NCBI GenBank assembly: GCA_003254925.1
Contig: QANZ01043327.1
Span: 22,848 to 86,847, forward strand
DNA from: Chamaecrista fasciculata
Taxonomy: Eukaryota > Streptophyta > Magnoliopsida > Fabales > Fabaceae
Direction of reading: 5' to 3'
Length of the DNA: 64,000 nucleotides
Part shown: positions 1 through 11,500 of the stretch, piece by piece
Layout of the letters: every line of letters begins with the position of its first letter
Numbering within the stretch: position 1 is the stretch's first letter
Notes under the pieces: generated by a model
The model's database searches: none
What the model saw: the letters and a program-made list of their open reading frames with translations, nothing else
What the model was told of the DNA's origin: nothing
Translations under genes and position numbers: made by a program

Positions 1-1925
1 GATTCTACTGACAGTAGTTCTGAAAATCAAGATGTGACAGTTAAATCGCATAAAGTAAGGTCTTCAAAGCAATCAGTTGAGCATCCGGTTAGGCATCCTA
101 TGCTTACTAGATCCAAAACTGGTCACAGCAAGCCTAGATTAAAAGTTTTTGCATGTACAGATTCATTGCCTACTGTTTCTACAGAATCAGAGAGTGTTAA
201 AGTTGCTGTCCCTTCAGAACCAAAGAGTGTCAAGGCTGCTCTACAGGATCCACAATGGTATGCAGCTATGAAAGATGAGTATGATGCTCTAATGAAGAAT
301 AAAACTTGGAGTTTAGTTGCTTTACCTTCAAATAGAGATGCAGTGAGTTGTAAGTGGGTGTTTAGGATTAAAAATAATCCAGATGGGTCTATTCAGAAAT
401 ATAAAGCTAGATTGGTTGCAAAGGGGTTTAATCAAAGGCCGGGGTTTGATTTTACAGAGACTTTTAGTCCAGTAATAAAACCAGCTACAGTGAGAACTAT
501 TTTAACTATTGCATTGTCTAAAAATTGGCATATTCATCAAGTTGATGTGAATAATGCTTTTCTTAATGGCATTTTGCAAGAAGAAGTGTATATGATACAA
601 CCACCTGGGTTTGAGGCTGATAATAAAAGTTTAGTTTGTCGTCTACACAAGTCTCTTTATGGTCTTAAACAAGCACCAAAGGCTTGGTTTGAGAAATTGT
701 CATCTACTCTTTGTTCTTTTGGGTTCATGTCATCAAAATGTGATTCATCTTTGTTTATTAAGGAAGATTCATCTACAATTTTGTATGTTCTTGTATATGT
801 TGATGATATCATCATTACAGGATCTTCTAAAGATGCTATAGCTGCTCTCATTCAGAAGTTACATTCTCACTTTCCACTAAAGGATCTTGGTGTGCTTAAC
901 TTTTTCTTAGGGGTACAAGTCAAGTATACTCAAGAGGGTGATTTGCATCTTAGTCAAACTAAGTATATAAAGGAACTTCTACAAAAGGCACAAATGGGAG
1001 ATCCTAAACCTATGCATACCCCTATGGTAGCTGGTCAAAAGTTAAGTAAAATAGGGAGTTCTGATTTTGAAGATCCGATTTTATACAGATCAGTTGTAGG
1101 AGCTTTACAATATGTTACTCTTACTCGTCCTGAAATTTCCTATAGTGTGAATAAAGTGTGTCAGTTCATGCAATGTCCTAAGTTTGATCATTGGAAGGCT
1201 GTAAAACGTATTTTGAGATATCTTTCTGGTACTATGTCTTATGGTTTACTACTTAAAAAGTCAGCTTCATTACACCTAGTAGCTTTTTGTGACTCAGATT
1301 GGGCATCGGATGTTGATGACAGAAAATCAACATCAGGTTTTTGTGTTTACCTTGGTCAGAATCCTATCACTTGGTCGTCTAAAAAGCAGCCTACAGTGTC
1401 AAGATCTAGTACTGAAGCTGAATTCAGAAGTTTGGCGGCTACTGTGACAGAAATACTATGGCTTCAATCATTACTAAAGGAGCTACATGTTCAGCCTACT
1501 ACAGTACCTTTGGTTCACTGTGATAATCTTAGTGCTGTTTTATTAGCAGCTAATCCAGTATTGCATTCTAAGACAAAGCACATGGAGATTGATTTGTATT
1601 TTGTCAGAGAACTTGTTCTGCAGAAGAAGATTCGTGTTCAGCATCTTCCCTCTTCAGCTCAAGTTGCAGATATCTTAACAAAGTCTATTTCTAGTACAAT
1701 GTTTCCTTTGTTTCGTACCAAACTATCGGTTGTTTCCCATCCTATAGTTTGAGGGGGGATGTAAGTGTATAGGAGTTTAATAACAACTTAGTTACTAGTT
1801 AGTTAGTCTGTTAGTCAGATTCTAACTAACTACTCTAGTGATTACTCATGTATAAATAGATCCTATTGTACTATACTTTCTCATATATGAATATTCTCTT
1901 TTCCTACCTATCATATTTTCTTAAT
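1..1925 (+). mobile_element. Copia retrotransposon fossil (Ale-like), pol 3' part and 3' LTR
   Basis: Reading forward, this holds the reverse transcriptase (YVDD motif near 796-810) and RNase H part of a Ty1/copia polyprotein that enters from beyond the left edge and ends at a stop at 1,752. A purine-rich tract follows at about 1,751-1,759 and the 3' LTR begins with TGTAAG at 1,760; a TATA-like TATAAATA sits near 1,851. The LTR runs to roughly 1,925, where a different Copia element abuts. The lineage guess (Ale) rests on RT/RNase H wording alone. Confidence 0.85.
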
Positions 1926-4025
1926 AAGTGACACTATTAAGAAATTATGCTCTATAGCTCTAGTGACACTATTTCTTATGAGGATGTGAAATCCAACCTA
2001 CTCTCCAAAGAAAAATTTGATCTTGAAGTCTCTTCGGACAAGAAAGGGGACGCTCTCAATGCTCGAGGAAGATCACAAGAAAAGGGTGATTCGAACAAGA
2101 AGCATCATCGTTCTAAGTCAAAGGGCAAGAACTCTAAGAAATCTTGCAAATATTGCAAGAAGCTTGGGCATGAGATCAATGACTGTTACAAGCTCAAGAA
2201 TAAGAAGGAGAAGGAAGAGAAGAACAAAAATTCCAAGCCTGCAGAAGCTGCTGTGGCAGAGACAGATTCTGATGGTGATGTTTTGGTGGCTGTGGCAGCC
2301 ACTGCATCTGACAAAGAGGAGTGGATTTTGGACTCCGGCTGCACCTATCACATGTGCCCAAATAGGGACTGGTTTTCTACCTATGAACCAGTACCTTCTG
2401 GAGTTATAATGATGGGCAATGATGCAGCTTGTAGTGTGAAAGGCAAGGGGTCTGTGCAAATAAAAACTCATGATGGAGTTGTAAGAACTCTCACCAATGT
2501 TCGTCATGTTCCTGATTTGAAAAGGAATTTAATTTCACTTGGAACATTGGAAGCATTGGGCTGTAAGTACGCAGCTGAAGGTGGAGAAATTAAGATTACA
2601 AAAGGCTCTCTCATTCTCATGAAGGGAAAGAGAAGAGGAAGTCTCTACTTTCTTTTGGGTTCCATTGTTTTGAATAAAGGGTCTCTTGGACAAGCATTTT
2701 CAGCAGCTGACAAGGACCAAACAATGTTGTGGCATAAAAGATTGGGCCACATGAGTGAGAAGGGGATGCTGATTTTGAGCAAGAAAGGGTCATTTGGTGA
2801 TCAAACCCTTAGCAAGCTGGATTTTTGTGAGCATTGTATACTTGGGAAGCATAGAAAGGTGAGCTTCTCAAAGGGGCAGCACACTAGTGAAGGCATTCTT
2901 TCTTATCTACACTCTGATTTGTGGGGACCATCTAGAGTTCCATCTCTTGGAGGCAAGAGATATATGATGACCATCATTGATGATTTTTCTAGAAAGGTTT
3001 GGGTCTACTTCCTAAAGCACAAAAATGAGGCACTGTCCAAGTTTAAGGATTTTAAAGCCTTAGTAGAGAACCAAACTGGACAGAAAATTAAATGGCTCAG
3101 AACAGATAATGGGCTGGAATTCTGTAATTCAGAATTTGACACATTTTGTAGTAAAAATGGCATTGGCAGACATAGAACACTGCCTGGAACGCCCCAACAA
3201 AATGGTGTGGCAGAGAGACTTAATAGAACCATCTTAGAGAGGACCAGATGTATGCTCTCAAGTGCTGGTTTGTGGAAGAAAAAGGAGTTTTGGGCTGAAG
3301 CTGCCTCTACAGCTTGTTATCTCATCAATAGGTCACCCCATTCAGCCCTTGATTTCAAAATTCCTGAAGAAATCTGGTCTGGTAAGTCAATTGACTACTC
3401 TAATCTAAGAGTTTTTGGTTCTACAGTATATGCACACATAAATGATGGAAAGTTATCTCCTAGATCATCTAAATGCATGTTTTTGGGGTATGCCTCTGAA
3501 TCTAAGGGATACAAATTATGGTGCTTAGATACTAAGAAAATAATACTCAGTAGAAATGTAATTTTTCATGAATCTGAGTTTATACATTCTGCACAAAATT
3601 CTGCTGCCACTGTTCCTTGTGCAGATTTAGAGCAACCAGCACATGACTCTGTGCAGTTTGAGGTTAGAGCTAATTCTAAAAACTCTAATACAGCCCCTAA
3701 CGTTCAAAGCACCTCTACACAACCTATTGTAACTGAATCAGTACCAAATAGAGAAGAAAGAGCAACAGAAAGGTACTCAGTTGCTAGAGATAGACCTAGA
3801 AGGGAAGTAAGAAAACCAGTGAGGTTTATGGATGAGCAAGGCATCACAGCCTATGCTTTACTTGCTGCTCAAGAGATTAATAATGTTGACGAACCATCCA
3901 CTTACAGAGAAGCAATCTCTGGTTCAGATTCAAATGAGTGGGTAGCTGCCATGGAGGAGGAAATGGAAAGTCTGCACAAGAATGATACTTGGGTTCTTTG
4001 TGAGAAACCTGGCTCTGATACCACT
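1926..4025 (+). mobile_element. Copia retrotransposon fossil (Tork/Tnt1-like), gag-protease-integrase
   Basis: A second Copia fossil in the same orientation. A single reading frame (1,947-4,031) shows, in order, a gag C-terminal part with a CCHC zinc knuckle (about 2,145-2,190), an aspartic protease site (DSG near 2,332), the integrase zinc-binding and catalytic regions (2,730-3,250), and the start of the reverse transcriptase region. No LTR of its own is seen on either side, and it sits directly between the LTR of the first element and an inverted LTR. It is an internal fragment and not whole. Confidence 0.85.
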
Positions 4026-4379
4026 TGTTAGGTATTCAGCCACAAAATCCACTAGAACCAGAAAAGCTCAGGTTCTTGGATAAGAACACAGAAAAGAAAA
4101 TATTCAGAGAAAGAGAAATGAGGGAAAAGAGAGAGAGAATGAGAGGAATAATTCTGGCACTTTTATTCCACCTTTTAAAACTGAATAGTACAAAAACTGA
4201 ATATGCCTAGAGGGCATAATGCAAGGTATTTATAACTCATACCTTTGCATAACTAACTAACTAACAGAAAATTACATAAGCTATATTAAACAGCAAATGT
4301 AATAATGAAACAGAAATAACTGCCTAACTGAACAACAGAAAAACTAAAACTCTAACAGAATTGGTACCATATTACAACA
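4026..4379 (-). mobile_element. Lone LTR, minus orientation, 354 bp
   Basis: On the minus strand the segment starts TGTTGTAATATGG at 4,379 and ends CTAACA at 4,026, giving the TG...CA ends of a Copia LTR. A TATAAATACC box reads on the minus strand near 4,225-4,235, followed by the pyrimidine-rich stretch usual in plant Copia LTRs. The flanks (ccact and cctat) do not form a clear 5-bp duplication, so it may be a solo LTR or the end of a rearranged element. Confidence 0.6.
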
Positions 4380-5222
4380 CCTATTATATAGAGTTAATTG
4401 CATCTTTGCCATCAGATTAATCTCTCAAAAAGTTATGTATGTCTTTCGTTTCCACTCAGAACTAAGAATGAGTTGGCAAGGCAAAAAAAAGAAAGATGTT
4501 TCTGAAAGGTATTCCTGATGGAGAAAATGTAATTAACTGTACATTTCCTTAAAAATAAAAAGAAAAAGAAAAGAAAAGAAAGCAATCACTTCTAATGCTG
4601 GATAACTGTACAAGATTTAAATCACATCATTCTGAAATAAGCATCGGTATTGGATATAAAACCAAAACTTCTCGTTGGTGCTCTGCACATGGATATTTTA
4701 AGGGAGTAACTATGATTTACATGTAGAGAATTTAGTGAGTATTTCAGCCATTTTGCTCCTGTAGTTTTGTCTTCAGGTCATCATTTGAGAATTTCTTATC
4801 CTCCAATAAGTTGAATTTTCTTTTCTCTCTAATAAATGTGTTAGAGAAGCTTGAATAGGGGTTCATTAGTGAAGACACTAGTTGGAGGCAAAAATAAAGG
4901 ATTCAATGGACAAAGGATGGGGGTTTGAACACATTTTTTTTTTCAAAATTTTGAAAGCTCAAAGATAAGATTTTGGGAGGACACTTAGGTGGGAAATTTT
5001 CATTTTCATTAAATTTATTACCATTTGACTAACTACCAGAATTGAATAACATTTTGAGGAAAACTTATAACAAGTTTCCAATGTTTTTTCTTTATTCTTT
5101 TTGTATTTCACAGGAAAACCTGGTCTGAGAAATTATTGATTTTCTGAAATAAGTAGCACCAATTAACAAGCATGGACAGAAAAAGTAGTGTCACAAAAAA
5201 GCAGGACTTGATCATCTTTTAC
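4380..5222. other. AT-rich stretch between Copia cluster and last visible E2 exon
   Basis: I searched the minus strand here for the remaining catalytic exons of the E2 gene (HxxxDG active site) and did not find them. A 40-codon minus-strand ORF (4,744-4,866) ends in a charged, coding-looking stretch (LLEDKKFSNDDLKTKLQEQ), but nothing ties it to a known gene. The stretch is most simply part of a long E2 intron. Confidence 0.5.
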
Positions 5223-5584
5223 CGTTTGCTTCCGCTACATTTCTGAGAGCAGTTGCTACCACTTTGATGACAATATCATTTACTGAAACTTTCACATCAT
5301 ATTGCTCTGCATTCAATGGAAGAAATAAAGGATATAAACAAGAAAAAACTCATATTTTCAGGAGGAAGACAGTTTAATAGTCCATACCTTTAAGATCTTT
5401 CCTAAGGGAAAGAAGTGGATCCAGTATAACATCTGATATACATTATAACAAAAATGGTATGCATTAGTCGTTAATGCAAATATAGTTTAGTTAGTACATT
5501 GTTGAGCATCAGAGAATCAAAACCTGATGATAAATATAAGTGAGGAGTATTTTGTTTGGATTCCATCAACCTCTTGGCAATCAC
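5223..5584 (-). CDS. LTA3: E2 exons 13-15: N-terminal part of acetyltransferase core
   Basis: Exons 13 (5524-5584), 14 (5388-5432) and 15 (5223-5306) read [20 protein letters not shown], then [15 protein letters not shown], then a stretch with [19 protein letters not shown]. This is the conserved start of the 2-oxoacid dehydrogenase acyltransferase domain. Introns here are short (81 and 91 bases). The last exon ends in phase 1 at a GTAAAA donor, so the gene continues, but no acceptor with the expected continuation is seen down to 4,380. Confidence 0.88.
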
Positions 5585-8500
5585 CTGGAGAAGAACCAGA
5601 AAATTTAAAGAAAAATCAACTTATATCAAGCATGGCAATTTGCAGAAACAATGAAACAAAGCCCTTCATTTGTTATCAATTGTTTAAAATCTCAAAGTTG
5701 TAATCTACGGAGAGGTCAGAGAAGAATTCTGGACATTTAGATTCTACCACACAATGAGAACCGTAAAAAGTTAAAGACAGTAAACTAAGTTTACATGTGG
5801 CATGGATACAAAGTGTGTAAAATTTATATGACTCTTCTATTAGTAATGAGATCTTAGCCCCCACCCTAACTAAACACTACTAGCTAATGCAAGCTTCAGT
5901 CCGTTCTCCTGAAACCTAGGACCTTTCAACCATTTTGAGTGGTTCCTCTTTGCAAGAATTTCACTCAAGTCCTGGCTCCCATCATTGATTGGGTGGATAC
6001 ACCTTATTTTTGGGCTACTTAGGCTTTCAAATTCACTCTAATACTATGCTGAAGGCCTGAACTAATTAATCAGCCCAAATATTAATGAAAAATGGTCTCA
6101 ATGGGCTTTTAATGTTAAAATACTGCTGATAACATTACATTTACATTCATATTCGATAAACCATATGCTAAAACAATACTAAAACATTACACATGAACTA
6201 GTGTTGGCACAGCTGGAATAGGTGGCTGCTCAGTATAATCAATGAAGATCAAAAGGGATCACAACAAACTCCATAAACAAACGACTTGGCCCATATATAC
6301 GTGTTTATGTATGAGCACTGGTGGACAGGGCTTCTTATACTTGTGACACTCAATCCTAATGTTTTAAACTTCCAAATTAATTAGCTCCTTCTATATAAAA
6401 AATTAAAGAAAAATATAAAAACCACAAGAATTTTCCTATACTCTAAGTAGCATGCCCTAGTATTTTCCACAAAAAACTACAAAATAAAGCAATATTAGGT
6501 TAAAGCAAATCATTCAATTTTGAAACAGCCTTTATTATCTCATCAATATAGAGTTTCTAACCACCCATTTTCCCCTTTTCTTGGGGTTAATTGTCTCAAA
6601 AGCCATGTCCAGCATGTGTGCAGGAACAATTTGCCCTAACATATGCCCTAAGGAAATGTTGCAAATTCCAAGGCCAAATAAGGAAATTTGCCCTAAAATT
6701 TGTTAGTAGGGAAATTCAGAAACAATTTGTTCTTGACTTGTAGTCTGACAACTTCTCTTTGGATTAAGTTATTGGTATCCTTGGACAGAGTTGAATTTGC
6801 ATGATTAATTCTAAGAAGCTTAAGCAGTTTATCATTCTTCTAGAAGTTATCTGGTACAAAGTTGGATTTTCCCAATGAATTTTGGTGTTTATGAGAATTG
6901 TGTCTACATATGATTGGGGCATAATTTTGCAACAGATTGCAGTTAGCTGTGATTCAGTGTATATGGTTGGAGAAGAATATATGACTTTCAAAGAAGGTCC
7001 AGTAACTCAAGATTTACTGCAAAGAGTCATCTCTTACTTCAATTTGGTGTTCAGTTCATTTTATTTTATGGGAGTTTCTTTGCAATTCAACAATAAGGAT
7101 TGGGAGGCTTGTTGAACACAAGTGATCATTTCTTTGTTTTTGTTTCTTTGTTATCTTCTTTTTCAAGATTTCAAGAGGCTGTCTTGAACTCCTCTCCTCT
7201 AATTCTGGTTCTCTGTAATAAATTTATTTCTCTATCAAAAGGAAAAGGAAAATAAAAGGAAAAGGAAAATTTTGAGAAAATAATCTCGTATATTTATAAC
7301 TGAAAATTAACTGGACACACCTTACGAATTTGACTATTTGGAAAATCTTCAAAAGTATCTGTTTGCTTTAAATGAGACCTTGACTCTTGTGATGCAGCAT
7401 CCTGTTGTCGACTTTGAAATGATGATGCTTTCTCATTAGAAGCAGGTTTTGGAGATGCTTTTCCTGATTTAATAGCAGCAAGAACATCCCCTTTCAGCAG
7501 GGTGCCATAAGGACCAGATGCCTTCAATGTTGATGCATCCAATCCATATTCTATAATTAACAACTTTGCAGCTGGACTGATCCTTTTTGCCTTCGTTTTA
7601 TGTGCTATAGTCTCACTTCTAGAGTCATGATCAATGGTCTTCTCCTTTTGGCTTGCCGAACTGCTGGTAACTGAATTCTTCACAACTTCGATATCAGATG
7701 CATCTTCAACCTAATTGAAAAACAGGCAGCATAAGTTTTTCCATATACTCCATTACTTTGTAAGATGAAAATAAAGGTTAGAGTTTTCAAAAATAAATCA
7801 AATGAACAGTTGTCATTTGATAAGAAGGTTCCATAAGTCAGATTTCAGGACAAGATGAACAAACCTTAGGCCTCTGTCCTCAAACTAAACATATTTCTCA
7901 TTCTCTAACCAGAAAAATTCACAAAATTATACTAGCGTTATGAAGTCACACATACAGTTATTGCAATAGGCTGTCCCACTGCCACATCCTTTGAACCTTC
8001 TGATGCTAGTATCTTGGCCAGATATCTAGAATACATGTTACATAAAATTTCCATCAATTCATATGATAAAGAGAAGTAAGAGTGTAAATACTAGCATGTT
8101 AAATTTACAAAAGCCAAAACACCCTTTCGTGCCCTTAACGTTTGCGGTGATTTTCAGTTATGCCCCTAACGTTTCATTTGTGTCAGATGTGCCCCCAATG
8201 TGAAACGTTAGTTTCAATTATGCCCCCAATTTCAATCATCCACAAAAAAAAAACACCATTTTCGCACGATTTGAGCTCGGTTTTGATCAGATTTCATATG
8301 GGTACTCATTTTCGACTCCTAAGGATCATTTTGCACATGGAAATTTTGAGAAAAATGCTTCGTTTTGCTGCATTTCGTTTTGGTCCTTTTTGGGGTTCAT
8401 CGGGTCCAATTTTCTTCGGATTTGGGGCTATTTTAAACTTAATCTTTGAAATTGATCCAAGGAATCAAGTTTGTGATGTCCGAAAATTAAAACCCATATG

Positions 8501-11500
8501 AAATCTGATCAAAATCGAGCTCAATTCGTGCAAAAATGGTGTTTGATTTTGTGGATGATTGAAATTGGGGGCATAATTGAAACTAACGTTTCACATTGGG
8601 GGCACATCTGACACAAATGAAACGTTAGGGGCATAACTGAAAATCACCGCAAACGTTAGGGGCACGAAAGGGTGTTTTGCCTTTACAAACTAGGCAGCAG
8701 AAGGGTTCAAGACAGCCTCTTGAAATCTTGAAATCACCGCAAACGTTAGGGGCACGAAAGAGTTTTCGTCCCATCCATTCACAATATCTATGGTCTCTTT
8801 GTCCACACAAGGCAGATTTTCGTGTCCAAGAGTTGATGGGCACTCAAGGGGTTTCACAACTTCAATACTTAAGGCCTCTTTGTCCACACTAGGCTTATCG
8901 TCTTGAATGAAATTTTCTGTAATAGCCTTACCTGGACATTCAAGGGGTTCCATAGTATTTTTAATTGTGAACTTTTTAAAATCAGTGGGTGGATTGTTCT
9001 TAATTACGGGGATATGATCAGTCATCATTTCCTTTTCAACACTTGTGAGGCATTCAAATGGTTCCCTAACGTGCCTATCATAAGGGTTTACATAACATTG
9101 GTGACTTCGTTTCTCACTTATCGGAAAAACCCTATGGCTTGACACATTCCTAGTCTTTAAACTAGAATCTACCCCCCTCCGAGTAGGAAGATGTTGATAA
9201 ATATCAATACCCATTTGAAGACCCACCTCTCTTAGAGCATCCATTACTTCATCGAAACGATGGTCCATGTGCTCATTCAAGGAAGACCATTCCATTGTAT
9301 CATACAAATCATGCAACTCAATAAAATTGCAAAAATTATACTGATAAGCCAATAGAACAGAATTCAAAAAGATTTAGAATGCCTTACTTGAGCAATTTCA
9401 ATAGCCAAAACAAATTAAGTTGTTCCCAAATTACTCTCCAAGGATGGAGGAGGGTGAAAATGGACCCAAAACAACCTTAAAAATGAGATCTGCAAATTCA
9501 GCAACGTGTAGAGCGTCTGGCGCGTGGGGAGCGTGAGGCGCGTGAGGACCACGCGCGGGGAGCTTNAATAAGGGAGAGAATGAGAAATCAGAGGGGGAAG
9601 AAACAGAAATAGGGGAAGTAGAGAAATTGAGGGAGAAGGGAGAAATAGAGGGAGAATAAAATGGAGGAAGAGAAAGAAAGGGAGGGAGATGTGAGAGCAA
9701 ATCTGAATATCAATCTATTTCATCAAGTCTGATTTGCAAAATAAAGGGGAGCTACATATATAAGTGCAGCTCAGTCAAAGATAATAAAGCCACATAACAA
9801 TTCTCAAGACAAAAATAAAAGCAAGCTAGTTCCCAAAAAATATAAAAGCTAACAACTTCCAACAACAAAGAGTAAAAGTCAAATGACAAAATCTAAGTAA
9901 TAATTCTCTTCTTTTTCCTAGAATAAGTCTTCCAAGGTTTCCCATCATTATTGATTCTCCATCAAAGAATGTATGATTTATGAATGAAGATTGGGCCAGC
10001 AATTCAGATCTCTAATTGAACACAAATAATGATAACAAACCACATGAAGAGATTACTATAATGTTTCATGCAATGCAACTGTGGAATTCCTCTTACCACA
10101 CCATTCACATGCTTTACTTTTGAGCAACTTTAATCTACACTTAGACTAAAATTGATAGCTCCCTTTTAACGAGGACACGGTGACTATAAACACTTCAGAA
10201 ATATATTAAACATCTGACAACAATGTTTACAAGTCAGATTATATGGCCCATGCTCACTAAGTTGAAACATTAACTAAAATATAGCATCTAAGCCAATAGA
10301 TTATTTCCCCTAAAAACAATTCAGCTTGTTGTAATATGCATGACACAAGGATAGTTATCTGAACAAGAGTCCATTCTACTTACAACAGATTCTGTTAGAC
10401 AAAGAGAAAGAATATTACCCCTCTTCAAGACTCTCAAATTCAAGGGTAGCTTTGTCTGTCTCTATCTCACATAATATGTCACCCACTTCTATCTGTTCAA
10501 CCAATTAGATATTTAGAATATCAACAAATCTAATGAAAACAGAAAACCTTGTGTTAAAACACAACTAACCTTGTCTCCTTCTTTTTTTCTCCATTTAGCA
10601 ATATTTCCTTGGTTCTGTACAAATAAGTTATAAATTAAGATTCTTTAAAAGGACAGATAATTCAGGTCAACAGTAATAACAAAAAGTCAAAAAGAAGCTT
10701 AAATATGTTCTTACCATGGTTGGGGACAAAGCTGGCATTTCAAGAAGGATATGGGGAGGAAGTTCTGAAGTATTAATTGCAGTGGAAGTTGATTCTGTTT
10801 TGCCCTCCTCATGTGTAACATCCTGATTAGCCATGTTTTTCTCCTTGGCTCCAGCCCCACCCGCCACTGAAGCAGGAACATTTTGGATATCATTTTGATC
10901 CTCAACCTTGTCAAGGCTCACAATTAGTTCTTACACAAAGCAAAACTTGAAATAAAAATATCAACGAATATCACACAAATGAATTGTCCATTGTAAGATA
11001 ATGGTTACACAAAGAACATTGTGCTTAAGACGTATGATTTACCCAAATCAAAATATCTAGACTTATCTAGTGGAAAATAAATGAGACTATACTTTATACT
11101 ATTCATCATCCAATTCGAGAATACTTTAAAAAAGGCACAACTTTTTGTTACTTATACTATTTCCATTATCTGAATTCTTTCAAATTTTTACCAGTCTTCA
11201 ACTTGTAAAGAAGTTAAAACTGGAGCAACAAATCTGATTCTGGATTTAGATCCTATGGACCAAACGCTACTTGAGACAAAACTAACCATCAACTTAGAAA
11301 ATGAGAAGATAAAAGAGTGTGGAAAGAAATATGCACATGTATGTAAAAAAGTGAAGAGACTTATGAAGTCATTTTTTATCAGGCTACAAAATAAGATCTT
11401 CAACAGGAAAAGAAATCTGGATAATGAGAAAACAAAATCAACTAATAGTAACAGTACGCCTAATTTTAAAGACTGCAACACTATTTAACATAATCAGTTA

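Noticed and set aside
10711-10914. 67-codon minus ORF overlapping E2 exon 8
   Set aside because: It is the wrong frame of the linker exon.
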